A stretch of DNA of 64,000 nt from Dryococelus australis (taxonomy: Eukaryota > Arthropoda > Insecta > Phasmatodea > Phasmatidae), in contig CM056993.1 in NCBI GenBank assembly GCA_029891345.1, forward strand, positions 223,705,924-223,769,923. The letters are read 5' to 3'. The position numbers were made by a program, and so were the translations under genes. Shown in pieces: positions 54,701 to 64,000 of this stretch. The notes under the pieces are model-generated. The model was not told the DNA's origin. It ran no database searches and saw only the letters and a program-made list of their open reading frames with translations. Numbering within the stretch: position 1 is the first letter of the stretch; each line of letters begins with the position of its first letter.

Positions 54701-57700
54701 AATTATGTGTTTGCTGAAATATGAAGCGATATCAACTACTATTTGGTTTTATTTACCTCTGCGAAAATGAATTACCGTATATATACAACGGCCATTGTTT
54801 TTAATTATAATCTATTATTTTACTATCGTTTAGGAGTTCATGATAAAATACGAGTACTGTTAGCACTTACAATTATTACAAACGTCATATTAATCATGAA
54901 TGATGTCAAAGGTGACTATTCGTACAAATAATCAGTACTTTCAATATGTCGATTCAAGTGTCATTAAGGCTGTGTCCGAACCTAGGAATGAACTTATGTA
55001 AATGCATACTCCACTCGGCTAGATACGTGATACACTCCGATAGACATACTTATTTGCATCCTTTATAGCATTTAGTTAGCTGATAAGATTCTGAACAAGC
55101 ATTTTGACGGAAAACACTCACTGAATATGTGCTGGAACGTAGGTGCATAGCTTTAGAATTATCAGCCCATTAGGAGATGTAGCTGGAAAGCGCATAACAT
55201 TGAAAGTGTTTCTATTAACCAATCATAGACAGTTTTACAAGAAAGTAATGAATGTATATTTTAGTCTGTAAACGCAGTTGTTGATAATGTATCATTAAAA
55301 CTGGTAACAACTAGAGGTAAATTTCCTTTTAACTATAATATTGGTATTAAAAAAAAATTAAATGTCGGATGTTGATATAACGTTTTCGCTCAAGCATGCC
55401 TTGTCTTGTAAAAACATTAGCAGTGTTCTCATTGCTCTGCATATTAACTATAAATGCAATGCCACGCACGGTTTATAGCAAATCACGGCGAAAACTGGTT
55501 ATGATTATCCCGGCTCTTCTGGATCATTAATGGTTAAAGAGTATGCATTGTTAAGAACTTTGTTTAGTGGCGTTTCTCGGAAGTTATTGCCTCCACTCCA
55601 CTCTTTATAAAAATATATATTAGGAATAACACTCATGAACTACATATAAATCGATTTTATAATTAGTACCTAATGTGCTGTAAGGGGCGCGAGACGTACA
55701 CACATTTGTTTTCCCGTGTATATGCGTATGTCATTTCCCCAGACATGTACAACATTTACGTGCGTAGACGAATACGAATGTTGTATGAGCGTGCATCTCA
55801 TTATGCAGAAAACTTTCTGCACACTCCGGGGGAAGGACATTAATGATCACGTATATGGCTCAACTCTAACAGATTTTTATTTTAAAGCGGCAATACAACT
55901 GTCGTCTCTGTAAGATCCACGTTTACAATAATTATGTGCATAGGTGGATATTGTCCAAAAAGTTGGCCGGTGTGTGTGTGTTTATATTTACACGAGTGTG
56001 ACACAACACACCATTGTATATTGTACACTGAAACCTCGGACTAATAACAATGCGAAAAACGTTGACACTATAGTTTATCAGTAATGTTAACACTAACGAA
56101 CGCATGGGAACAAGACATAAAAAGAGAGTCGCAATATTCTACTTCAGACTATAGTTCATTCCCCATTGGAAGCAACTTTCTCAGCTCCCTGCTAAATATC
56201 TACTTGCAGGCCCGTTTCGTATCCTTCCACCAAACGTAAACAACCATTGCCATGTGACTGCCACGTAACATCTGTCAAGATCAATGTTTACATGCCATTG
56301 TGTGTGTATATGTGTTCGTATACTTTCGCTACACCTAAACATAAACATTAAAATGTGACTTCTACTTTTATACCTGTCAAATGAGTTGTTTACTGTTTAC
56401 AGCTTTTCAAAGAATTCTGTCATATTCCAAAAACCATTCCGTATGAATATGCACAGTTTAGGCATCTTAGCATTATTTAGGTCAGCTTTATGACGTTTTA
56501 AAAAATGCCTCAATTAGGACAGTTCTTACGGTTATTCGCCATTAACATATTTGTTTTCCACGACGTAACTCAGTACTTGTAATGCACGTTAGTATTTTGC
56601 CGCAACTGTGTTTAACACTGTTACAAGTGCGAGGTAAAGGGCTGTACTAACTGTAATTATCCTTTTGTTATTGATATGTGTTGGGTCATTTCTTTAAAAG
56701 GACGGCGTAAGTTGGAATAAATATTAAAACGAAGGAATAACTAGTGAAAAAAGCACATTAAATACAAGCACGCAACTCGTGTTGTTTGCCATACAAACTT
56801 TAATAGATAGCGGTGAACATGAACACAAATAAGCCTACGATAGCTTTTATTCCGCTCATATTTCTATGTATTGCTACTTACTGTTTATTAGGTTTATTGA
56901 AAAATATCAGGCTAAACGTAGTATTTTTCTTCTGGGGTTGTGGCAAATTACGTTACACGACTGTGTTTCAAACCCCTTAGGGCAAAGGTACAACGTTGTG
57001 ATAAATAAACATATGCGGATGTAAATAATTAACTTCGTCATAAAAACAGTTCACAGTTAAAATGTATAAATAGTACAAATCAAATATTTGAAATCACGCA
57101 CACACAGGGCCAGCATATCGACCACGATGCCCAAAGGCACGCAATTTCACAGACGCAATAATTAACAAAACACACGTCACAGTATATTTAATACTGCTGT
57201 GGAAACAGTTTTATCACAACATCGTAACTTGCCTAGGTAGGTTCAAAAAACACAACGTCTACAAACGTGATGTATTAATTTGAAGTATATTTCGGAGTAA
57301 GAATAATTTACGTTTCGTTTGACAAAAAGCAACACTCCACGTCATGGCTCGCCACGTCTGCCAACTTCACTTGGTAACTGCCCCGCCATCATATCTAAAT
57401 ATATTAAAATATGTATTCAAACATTAAAATATCTTTTCAATTGTAAATTACAAATTCAAAAATCATTATTTTGCTGTAATAAGTATGAAATGTGCTATAA
57501 TTGAAACCATGTAGAATAAGCATGCTTACTAGCGAAGTGAAACTTCTCGAATGTGAAAGAGACGTAGAAAGAGAAAGAGTGCGACAAGCCTCGACAGCAG
57601 ACAGTTTTTCAATTGCCTTCTCGCTCGATAAAACCATTATGGTATTTAAACTGTAAAAATGAGATGTGTTGCCATCGGGGCTACGTAAGTGTTTAAATAT

Positions 57701-60124
57701 TTCGATAGGCACAGTTCAATTTACAAATAGTAACTAAAAAACGATGTTAAAATAATATTTTAACTGTGAACTATTTCTTAACAGTCGTTGACAACAAGTC
57801 TCTGCACTCGCTGTTGTTAATTCATATTTAAAAAATAAATAAATATTACAAATTATAGAAGATATTTGGGTAATGGTTCATTTATTCAATAACACAAAAC
57901 TCTTACCACAGCATTATATATTTGTGGAATGCAGGTTATTGAAAAAACATGTGACATGTTATGCCTAGGGTGTTTTTACAAAGGTTGATTTTAAGAAGTC
58001 GCTTCCAATCGGGAATTGACTATAAGTACATTACAAAATATAACTATTTCTGCACTAAACATCGGTTGAATGCAATTACTCGGTGCCAATCACTAATAGT
58101 CAAGCTAAGGCCGTATCCGTAAGGACAAATTCGTTATTTAGTAATTTGTCATTTCGTAGGTTTCAATACGGACGTTGTCTACTTGTTTAGCACTCGTGGA
58201 AACACATTCTTACATTAAGAGTGAAAATATGTTTTATTTAAATTAAATGCTTAAAATAGACGTAATATTTCTACAACCATCACTGGAATGCTGCGAATAT
58301 GTAAATAAAAACAGAAAATAATATTAAATAATAACGACCAAAAATAAAACAAGTGTTACGAAATATATATAAAAAAGCACAGCACTAACGTGCTTTTAAA
58401 AACATATCTGGCGTATTTTATGAACAGTTATTGATTTTAAAAAACGTTTTAAGTTCGCATTTGCGCATGTTTTTTGAATGTCAAAACCCAAATGGCGCTT
58501 ATTTTGTCATTTTGTATTTTTGCTAACATCACTATATGCAAGATACGAAATATAAATTTACCAAATACGTCACAATGTTTGTATACAAAATCGGGTCACA
58601 TGATCATTTTGTCAACACAATCTGCCATTTCGGATACGGCCTACGTTTACAATGCAAAAACTAATGCATTTATAATTCTGCAGTAAGTGCTTAACTGCCA
58701 TACAGGAACATGTCTTCTGTATTTGCAGTTTTACATTTACTTCTTAATTCCAGCGAATGGAAACAGGCAGGAACCATACTGAAGCATATCATACTTCAAA
58801 GCCAACATTTACTATCAGAGAAGCTTATTATTTGTCAACAAATATAATCGTCGACATGTGCACACACACGCCTTTGTCATATTGTTTTATACTTACATTA
58901 CTGTAAATAACTGCTTCCCGCCAACAACACCGACTGCTCTGTACTGATTGCTCGTAAACTCAATTTTTTTCCTAAAAATATAAAGTACAACCATTTCTTT
59001 CAATGCTTAAGGAAATCTCACCAACGCACACAACCTGATAAGTTCTCCTGGAACCAAACATAAGAGATCACACATTCGTTTATTTTGCACACATACTACT
59101 GTGTGTTTAAACACAGTAGTATAAATTCATTTCTCTGTTCATAGTGTAGCTGCAGTTGTTGCCAAGAATAACAGAAATATGATTATATATCTGGACTGTG
59201 TCAAAAGTTTTCAGTGTATTCTGGAATGTTTGTTGTCTCCTAGCCTACAAATGGATAACGACAACAATTTACGAACACTATGTAAAAAGTGGAATTATTT
59301 GTGATAGTAGGGCATTCTGGTGTGTTAACTTTGTGGCATATTTACATAATCATAATTTACTTTACCTAAAGTGGTTATGTTCTGCTTGCCCCATGTTTTG
59401 TTGAATGAATAAATACTGTTTTCATTAACGACCACTCATTTTGTTTGCACGATTATATTTAACTAACGAAATATTTTTTATAACATGTTCGATCATTTTC
59501 CTAACAAGGAGTGTTAATTCATACAGTAAGTGTAGATTCGATTCGTATATCGTTGGTATTTTCTCATTTTCGCTAGCATTCCCCTACAACATAACAATGC
59601 TAATCGTAATATGTTAGTATAATACTAGTAGAATGTGGTGTATCATATTTAAAACACAATTTTTCTTCCGATATTTAAAAAGGACTTAAGAAGTTTCTAG
59701 GGCCTAAATGCTGTGTGCGGCGTGAGTCATTTAAGCCGGCCTTACATGATACCTAATTTCTGTTAGTTTCACGGGCACAACAAAAGGAATACAAGTTTCT
59801 ATAGCAGAAGGGAAGAATAACGCATCTGTTCATACCCACACGTTACCTAAAGTGATAATAAAAACTTGTAAATGGCAGACAAAACAACTCACAAGGGACA
59901 GGGGTACAAATGCAACCAAATGTTATACGTAGGCTTATTGTGGTGCATCCAAAAAGTACGACGATTATTTCTTTTTTTCCTTCGTAGACTGCATTGGTTT
60001 GGATTTTAACGTACGAGTGATATTAATGTATGGAAAATTATATAAGTAACTGCACTGTTTATGTATGGAAAACAAGGTACTGCATTTACATGTATGTACG
60101 AAGGACATTGGCATATTATTTAAA
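51797..60124. other. AT-rich DNA, mostly unassigned
   Basis: 8.3 kb with no confident gene. A hairpin lies at 52,122-52,158. The minus strand at 53,089-53,313 has a 74-residue open frame with a faint gypsy-protease look. 53,700-54,150 repeats words such as GACATTAAAAGT and TTTACAGCCCC/TTTACTGCCCC. 54,170-54,690 is GC-richer with an unrecognised plus-strand open frame (54,449-54,688). 57,522-57,656 is a short charged open frame. The rest is AT-rich. Confidence 0.4.
52122..52158. repeat. Perfect hairpin, 17-nt arms, 3-nt spacer
   Basis: GGTTTGTCATATCATCG, spacer TAG, then CGATGATATGACAAACC. All 17 pairs match. No T-run or repeat partner suggests what it belongs to; it could be the tip of a foldback element. 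Confidence 0.9.
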
Positions 60125-60466
60125 CAAGGGCGTAGCTAGGATTGTACTCTAGATGTTGAGCGGTGAGGGGAAAGAGAGATTTCTTAAGTAGATTTTTGAG
60201 CAAAATGCAAAACCTGTATTATTACAAATTGATAGTTACATAATAATTTATAATCAACGGCTCCTGTACAGATATGGAACCACACAATGCTATACACATT
60301 CTTCATGTTCAAGGCAGTTCACATATTCCTTTAATTAAGATATAATAAAACTTGTCATTTTGTTTTCAATTTTTATTTTCATTTCATTATTTTTTTGGGT
60401 GGGGGGTTTGGGGGGGGGGGGGGTGATATGTCCCAATATATCAACCCCATCCCGGCTACGCCCCTG
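60125..60466. mobile_element. hAT-like MITE
   Basis: 342 bp. The left end CAAGGGCGTAGCTAGG and the inverted right end CAGGGGCGTAGCCGGG are clear terminal inverted repeats. The CAGGGGCGTAGC type of end is widespread in animal hAT-type non-autonomous elements (from memory). Flanks TATTTAAA and ATTTTAAA agree at 6 of 8 positions, as an aged 8-bp target duplication would. It has no coding capacity. A run of 14 G lies at 60,410-60,423. Confidence 0.75.
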
Positions 60467-60839
60467 ATTTTAAATGTGTATCTTTAATGAGCATGAAGCC
60501 CTGCTTCCAGTCTGACATGCGTGTCAATTAACAAACTGAAGCAATTTTATGTTAGTACTCATATCCTGCCGTAGATTGTCCTGCCTGAAAGATTTATTTT
60601 TCGTCCCGCCAACACGTATGATGCTTACAATTTCCTAGAGTATGATTAAATGCTGCTATTATGGGGTTGGTGTGTTTACAGAACTACATGACGTTAATGA
60701 ACTTGGTTAGCAAGTCTGATTGGTTATTTGGCATGTCTGTAATTGGTAGCCCAGCTTAATAAATAAGAGAAATAATTTTGCTGCAGGAAAAGGTAATTTG
60801 TTTTTCTTATCCCCCCCCCCCCCTCGTCCTTTTCCAAGG

Positions 60840-61110
60840 GTGGCGCACGTGTGAACGCTTACAAGCACTGAGCTATACCGAAGAGAGGCGCGCGGCGCAC
60901 CTGGCGCGGCCGAGCGCTGTCTGGTGGCTACTACTGGCAACGAGTCCAGTCTCGCACACTCTGGCACCTTCCATACGCCTCTCCGCTATTCCTGCCATTT
61001 CCTTAACCTTCCCAAGCTGCGTTTTCACATATAAAAATGTTCGTCCCCAGCTCGAGCAAGTGTGCAGTGTTCCTCCTCGAGTTGCGCGGGCTGGTGGACG
61101 ATAGATCATG
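60840..61110 (+). promoter_or_regulatory. CpG-rich block with TATA-like motif, candidate promoter
   Basis: This block is far richer in CG dinucleotides than the AT-rich DNA on both sides (GCGCGCGGCGCACC, GGCGCGGCCGAGCG). TATAAAA at 61,030 is followed 36 bases later by GTGCAGTG, a possible initiator. Downstream, at 61,391, a long pyrimidine tract ends in GTAG, a good 3' splice site, followed by 43 open codons to TGA at 61,522. Together they could be the 5' end of an unseen plus-strand gene, but no protein family is recognisable. Confidence 0.3.
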
Positions 61111-62329
61111 TCTACAACACTTCGTACTTCGGGGCTTCACCATGCTAGATGCGTTTTCATGTAATATGAGTACTACTCAAGTTATGTACCGCAGTGAACG
61201 AAGTTGTTGTTATGCCGGGGACAGAGTTTCCCTTTTTAGTAGTGTTTTTTAGCAGTTCTTGTGTATAAGGATTTTTGTAGGGAAGTGTTTCTTCACTGTT
61301 TTGATTATGTGAATTATCAATATGATATTTTATGGGGATGTTTGTAAGATGTAGATTCTTCTTCCTTTTCTTTTTTTTTTTGCGTGCTGTAGGAATGGGC
61401 TCCTGGACAACGATTTGCCAAAAGAATTTTAATGCCAAGGAGTTCAGTGGATATTTTATGGCGTGCCTTTATGCTCATGGTTAAGTGTATTGAGGGTTTT
61501 TACTCTTTCCAATGGTATTCTTGAAATTAGTATTCCATGTTGAACTTTTCAGAGAATCATCATGCGTACTTTACTTTTAAAGTTGTAATGGTTGTTGCTT
61601 TACTCATGGAGTGATTTTACCTTTTTTATTGGGATTTCTCAAGTGTTTATTCAGGTTGGGTGATTTCTCAGGATATATTAATATTGTTGTTTATCTGTTT
61701 GTTCCAGTGCATGTGTGCTCTCTCCTTCCCCTAGTTCACCGATTGGTAGTAAGCAACAGACATTTACAAAGGCAATTTATGTGTTTCAAATCAAGTTGCA
61801 AAATAGTTGTTGTTGGTGATAATGTGCAGATGGGCTTCAATGTATTTGTATTGATTTTGGAATTTTTGTGTCCATGCTTTCTTGATATTTTTAAAATGGT
61901 GTGCATCCTTCTCCTTGCCTTCCTTTAGCCGTGCTACGCCCTAAAGAGGCGTAATAAGTATAATAATCAATATTGTACTCTCCGTAATTAAATACGCATT
62001 TATGGTTATACTCCTTCAAAAGAAGACAGAACTGTTGCAATATTAAACTTAAGGCTTTCATGTGTGCCTGTTAACATTACTCACGCTATGGAGCTCAAAT
62101 CATCTACTTTAGAAACCAATCGATGTGATTAGCGAACAACCACAGCTAGTCGACTGTGCTGGTACTTGCGTATTATTACTTTTAGACAAATATATTCCGG
62201 AAATAAACGTTTTCTAAAAATAAAATAAGTTAAAAACAGCCATAATGTACCACACAAAAAAAACTCTTTACCCATCGAAGATTTGAATTCTAAAACATAA
62301 AATTACGTGATGCAGACGTGTGCACTAAC
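61111..62329. other. Region after the CpG-rich block, candidate exon only
   Basis: Contains the pyrimidine tract and possible exon at 61,393-61,524 (open frame beginning EWAPGQRFAKRI), and a plus-strand open frame at 61,611-61,928 that is hydrophobic (CLFRLGDFSGYINIVVYLFV) in T-rich DNA. Neither is assigned. Confidence 0.25.
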
Positions 62330-62515
62330 TCACTTTTTTTGCCATTGTTGTCGTGGTTGTCATTGTGATTAACGAGCTCAAGTTAGACCCCGACTTGTTG
62401 ACCAATTCCCAGTTGCGACAAGTGAGCTGAATATCTGCCGCATTGGAGGCGCCGGGGCGCGAGCCCATGACTCTCCAATTAAGGGTCAGCTACCCTACCC
62501 CTGAGCTGTGAGGGC
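62330..62515 (-). mobile_element. tRNA-derived SINE with tRNA-like head
   Basis: Reading from 62,515 on the minus strand: GCCCTCACAGCTCAGGGGTA (A box, D-arm-like), AGCTGACCCTTAATTGGAGA (anticodon-arm-like), GGGCTCGCGCCCC (B box, T-arm-like). The acceptor strands do not pair, so it is not a working tRNA. A non-tRNA body follows (ATATTCAGCTCACTTGTCGC, then AAGTCGGGGTCTAACTTGAG). Different family from the six SINEs elsewhere in the window. Confidence 0.6.
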
Positions 62516-64000
62516 AGGGCCTTCACTAAGCTACACAAACCACGTACAGTAAACACGTGTGATAAGGTATATATAGAACATAAATCCACATTTATCGCAT
62601 ATTTTATAAAGTGGTGTTTATACTTTTACTATAATCGTATGAGTAATATGCAACGTTTCCCGTTACTTACGCATACATTATGTTTCATTTTGTTCATTCA
62701 TATGTTTTACAGAACTTGTAATCTTTTCGTAAACGAATATATACGACGTGAGCTAGGAACTCGGGTGTCCTCCATCTTGTCTGTCCCAAGCTTGTGGCTA
62801 TAGCAGACATCAGAACACTATCTACTGTTGCGGAGTTGGGATTGTGGGGTGACAGAGATGGAGTATGAATGAGAGAGAGGGTAGATGTCAATGTGGCAAC
62901 GTCGCCGACATTCCCCACGATCACGCCACAAAAATGAACTAGCGTGACTTGGTGTTCATCCCTCGAACTACAGCTGAAATGGTCAGAAAATTTAACCTGG
63001 GGAAGTCCACTCTAGGTATATCTTTACACAACGGTAAAGTAGATTGTGTACGCTCCCTTCAGCGAGCACCGCCTAGCCAGATTGGGCACTCAGGCATAAC
63101 TAAAATGAACCGTTACAATGGTAGAGGGCGCCTGTCTCTTTCACTCGCTCTCACACATCCCTGTGACACACACACCACGCTCGCTTAGGGTGGCACCCGT
63201 TGAAAGTTTTCAATATCACGTCCCAATTGATATTAAAAACAGCGTACCATCCAAACAACCTGCACAATTCCAGGAAATATAGCAACGAACTCAACAAATA
63301 TGATTAATCTCTCACAATACCCCAAGACAAATATACCAAAACTTAATTACTTTGGTAAACCATTGTTAGTGTTAATAAATTAAATACTACACAATTCATC
63401 CACATTGGCGCCAACACCCCACTGCCCCGACCTATAGATTGTGTGTGTGTTTATTTTTTAAATAATAATACGTAATTGAAATTGTTCTAGCGTAACTATT
63501 TGAAATATTTATGTATTGTAAACATGAAAATGTAATATAGACTGATATTCAAAAACTGTTTGCCAACTACAAGGTGGTTGGTGGTAAATGCACTGGGAAT
63601 GGTCGAGGTGTTGGCGCCTTCACTCATGGTGTGCTGGTGATGACACCCTGAGGTCTCAGATTCCCTGCGCACTTTGCTTAATGGTTGGCAAATTTCGAGT
63701 ATTTGGGGTAGTTTTATAAATTTTGCAGAAACTTTGCCAAGATTTTTACCCACCTAGTGAAAATAGATTGGAGGAAGTATTGTAATGTGTTCCAGTCTGG
63801 AAAGCCAATATTTGGTAGGATTTTGCTTAATACTACTTTTAAATATGTCCACAGCTTGGATACAGACTTTGCCGAAGACCGTGTTGGTGCACATGATGAA
63901 AGAGATTGGAGTGTAGGTAGCGGACACTGACGGCATTGATGCATTATGAGTATAAGCGCGTTCGCTGTTGCGTAAAAGGGACAATGTTGACGACCACGCA
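62516..64000. other. Window end, unassigned
   Basis: 62,740-63,190 is GC-richer with short open frames on both strands (for example 62,949-63,188 plus) and no known domain. 63,430-63,540 is AT-rich. 63,770-63,930 has a plus-strand reading with DWRKYCNVFQSGKPIFGR and DFAEDRVGAHDERDW that looks protein-like but is not recognised and is interrupted by stops on both sides. The real feature may continue beyond 64,000. Confidence 0.3.

Noticed and set aside
62445-62515. Functional tRNA gene
   Set aside because: A and B boxes are good, but the acceptor stem does not pair and the anticodon arm is imperfect; better explained as a SINE head.

Overview
The window looks like a stretch of a large, repeat-rich animal genome, most likely an arthropod and probably an insect. 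The evidence is one host gene split into short exons by kilobase-scale introns with GT..AG borders, AT-rich non-coding DNA, and a mix of Ty3/gypsy, Tc1/mariner, pogo, hAT-like, Polinton/Maverick and tRNA-derived SINE remnants. The species cannot be fixed from the sequence alone. There are no operons or other prokaryotic features.

Host gene. Five exons on the minus strand (31,247-31,080; 30,813-30,669; 22,888-22,716; 19,939-19,739; 15,698-15,555) join in frame with matching phases to give 277 residues of coiled-coil-rich protein. From memory of the family it most resembles CCDC170. Its 5' and 3' ends were not found. Intron 22,889-30,668 carries a 3.3 kb minisatellite of about 70-bp units, and intron 15,699-19,738 carries a dead mariner and a SINE.

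Layout. 1-2.8 kb: broken Ty3/gypsy pol. 4.1-5.5 kb: broken pogo/Tigger-like transposase. 8.3-8.7 kb: 31-bp minisatellite. 9.3-10.2 kb: first copy of an unclassified dispersed repeat. 10.5-12.2 kb: two SINEs around a dead Tc1-like element. 15.5-31.3 kb: the host exons. 32.2 kb: reverse-strand SINE. 33.3-34.0 kb: three diverged units of about 250 bp. 34.1-36.6 kb: truncated Polinton with a family-B DNA polymerase pseudogene. 38.05-40.33 kb: DNA transposon interrupted by a TA-flanked mariner-type element. 40.7-41.4 kb: second copy of the dispersed repeat. 41.8-42.5 kb: two SINEs. 42.62-51.80 kb: Polinton with both terminal inverted repeats, a TATA promoter, a repetitive leader, a zinc-finger/endonuclease VII/DNA polymerase B pseudogene, and a 1.9 kb almost G-free satellite. 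51.8-64 kb: mostly AT-rich and unassigned, with an hAT-like MITE, a CpG-rich promoter-like block near 61 kb and a tRNA-like SINE at 62.4 kb.

Every mobile-element gene seen here is broken. The two Polinton polymerases have lost different catalytic motifs: the 46 kb copy lacks the palm region with motifs A and B, and the 36 kb copy lacks motif C. Apart from the host exons, the window is a record of transposon insertion, nesting and decay.
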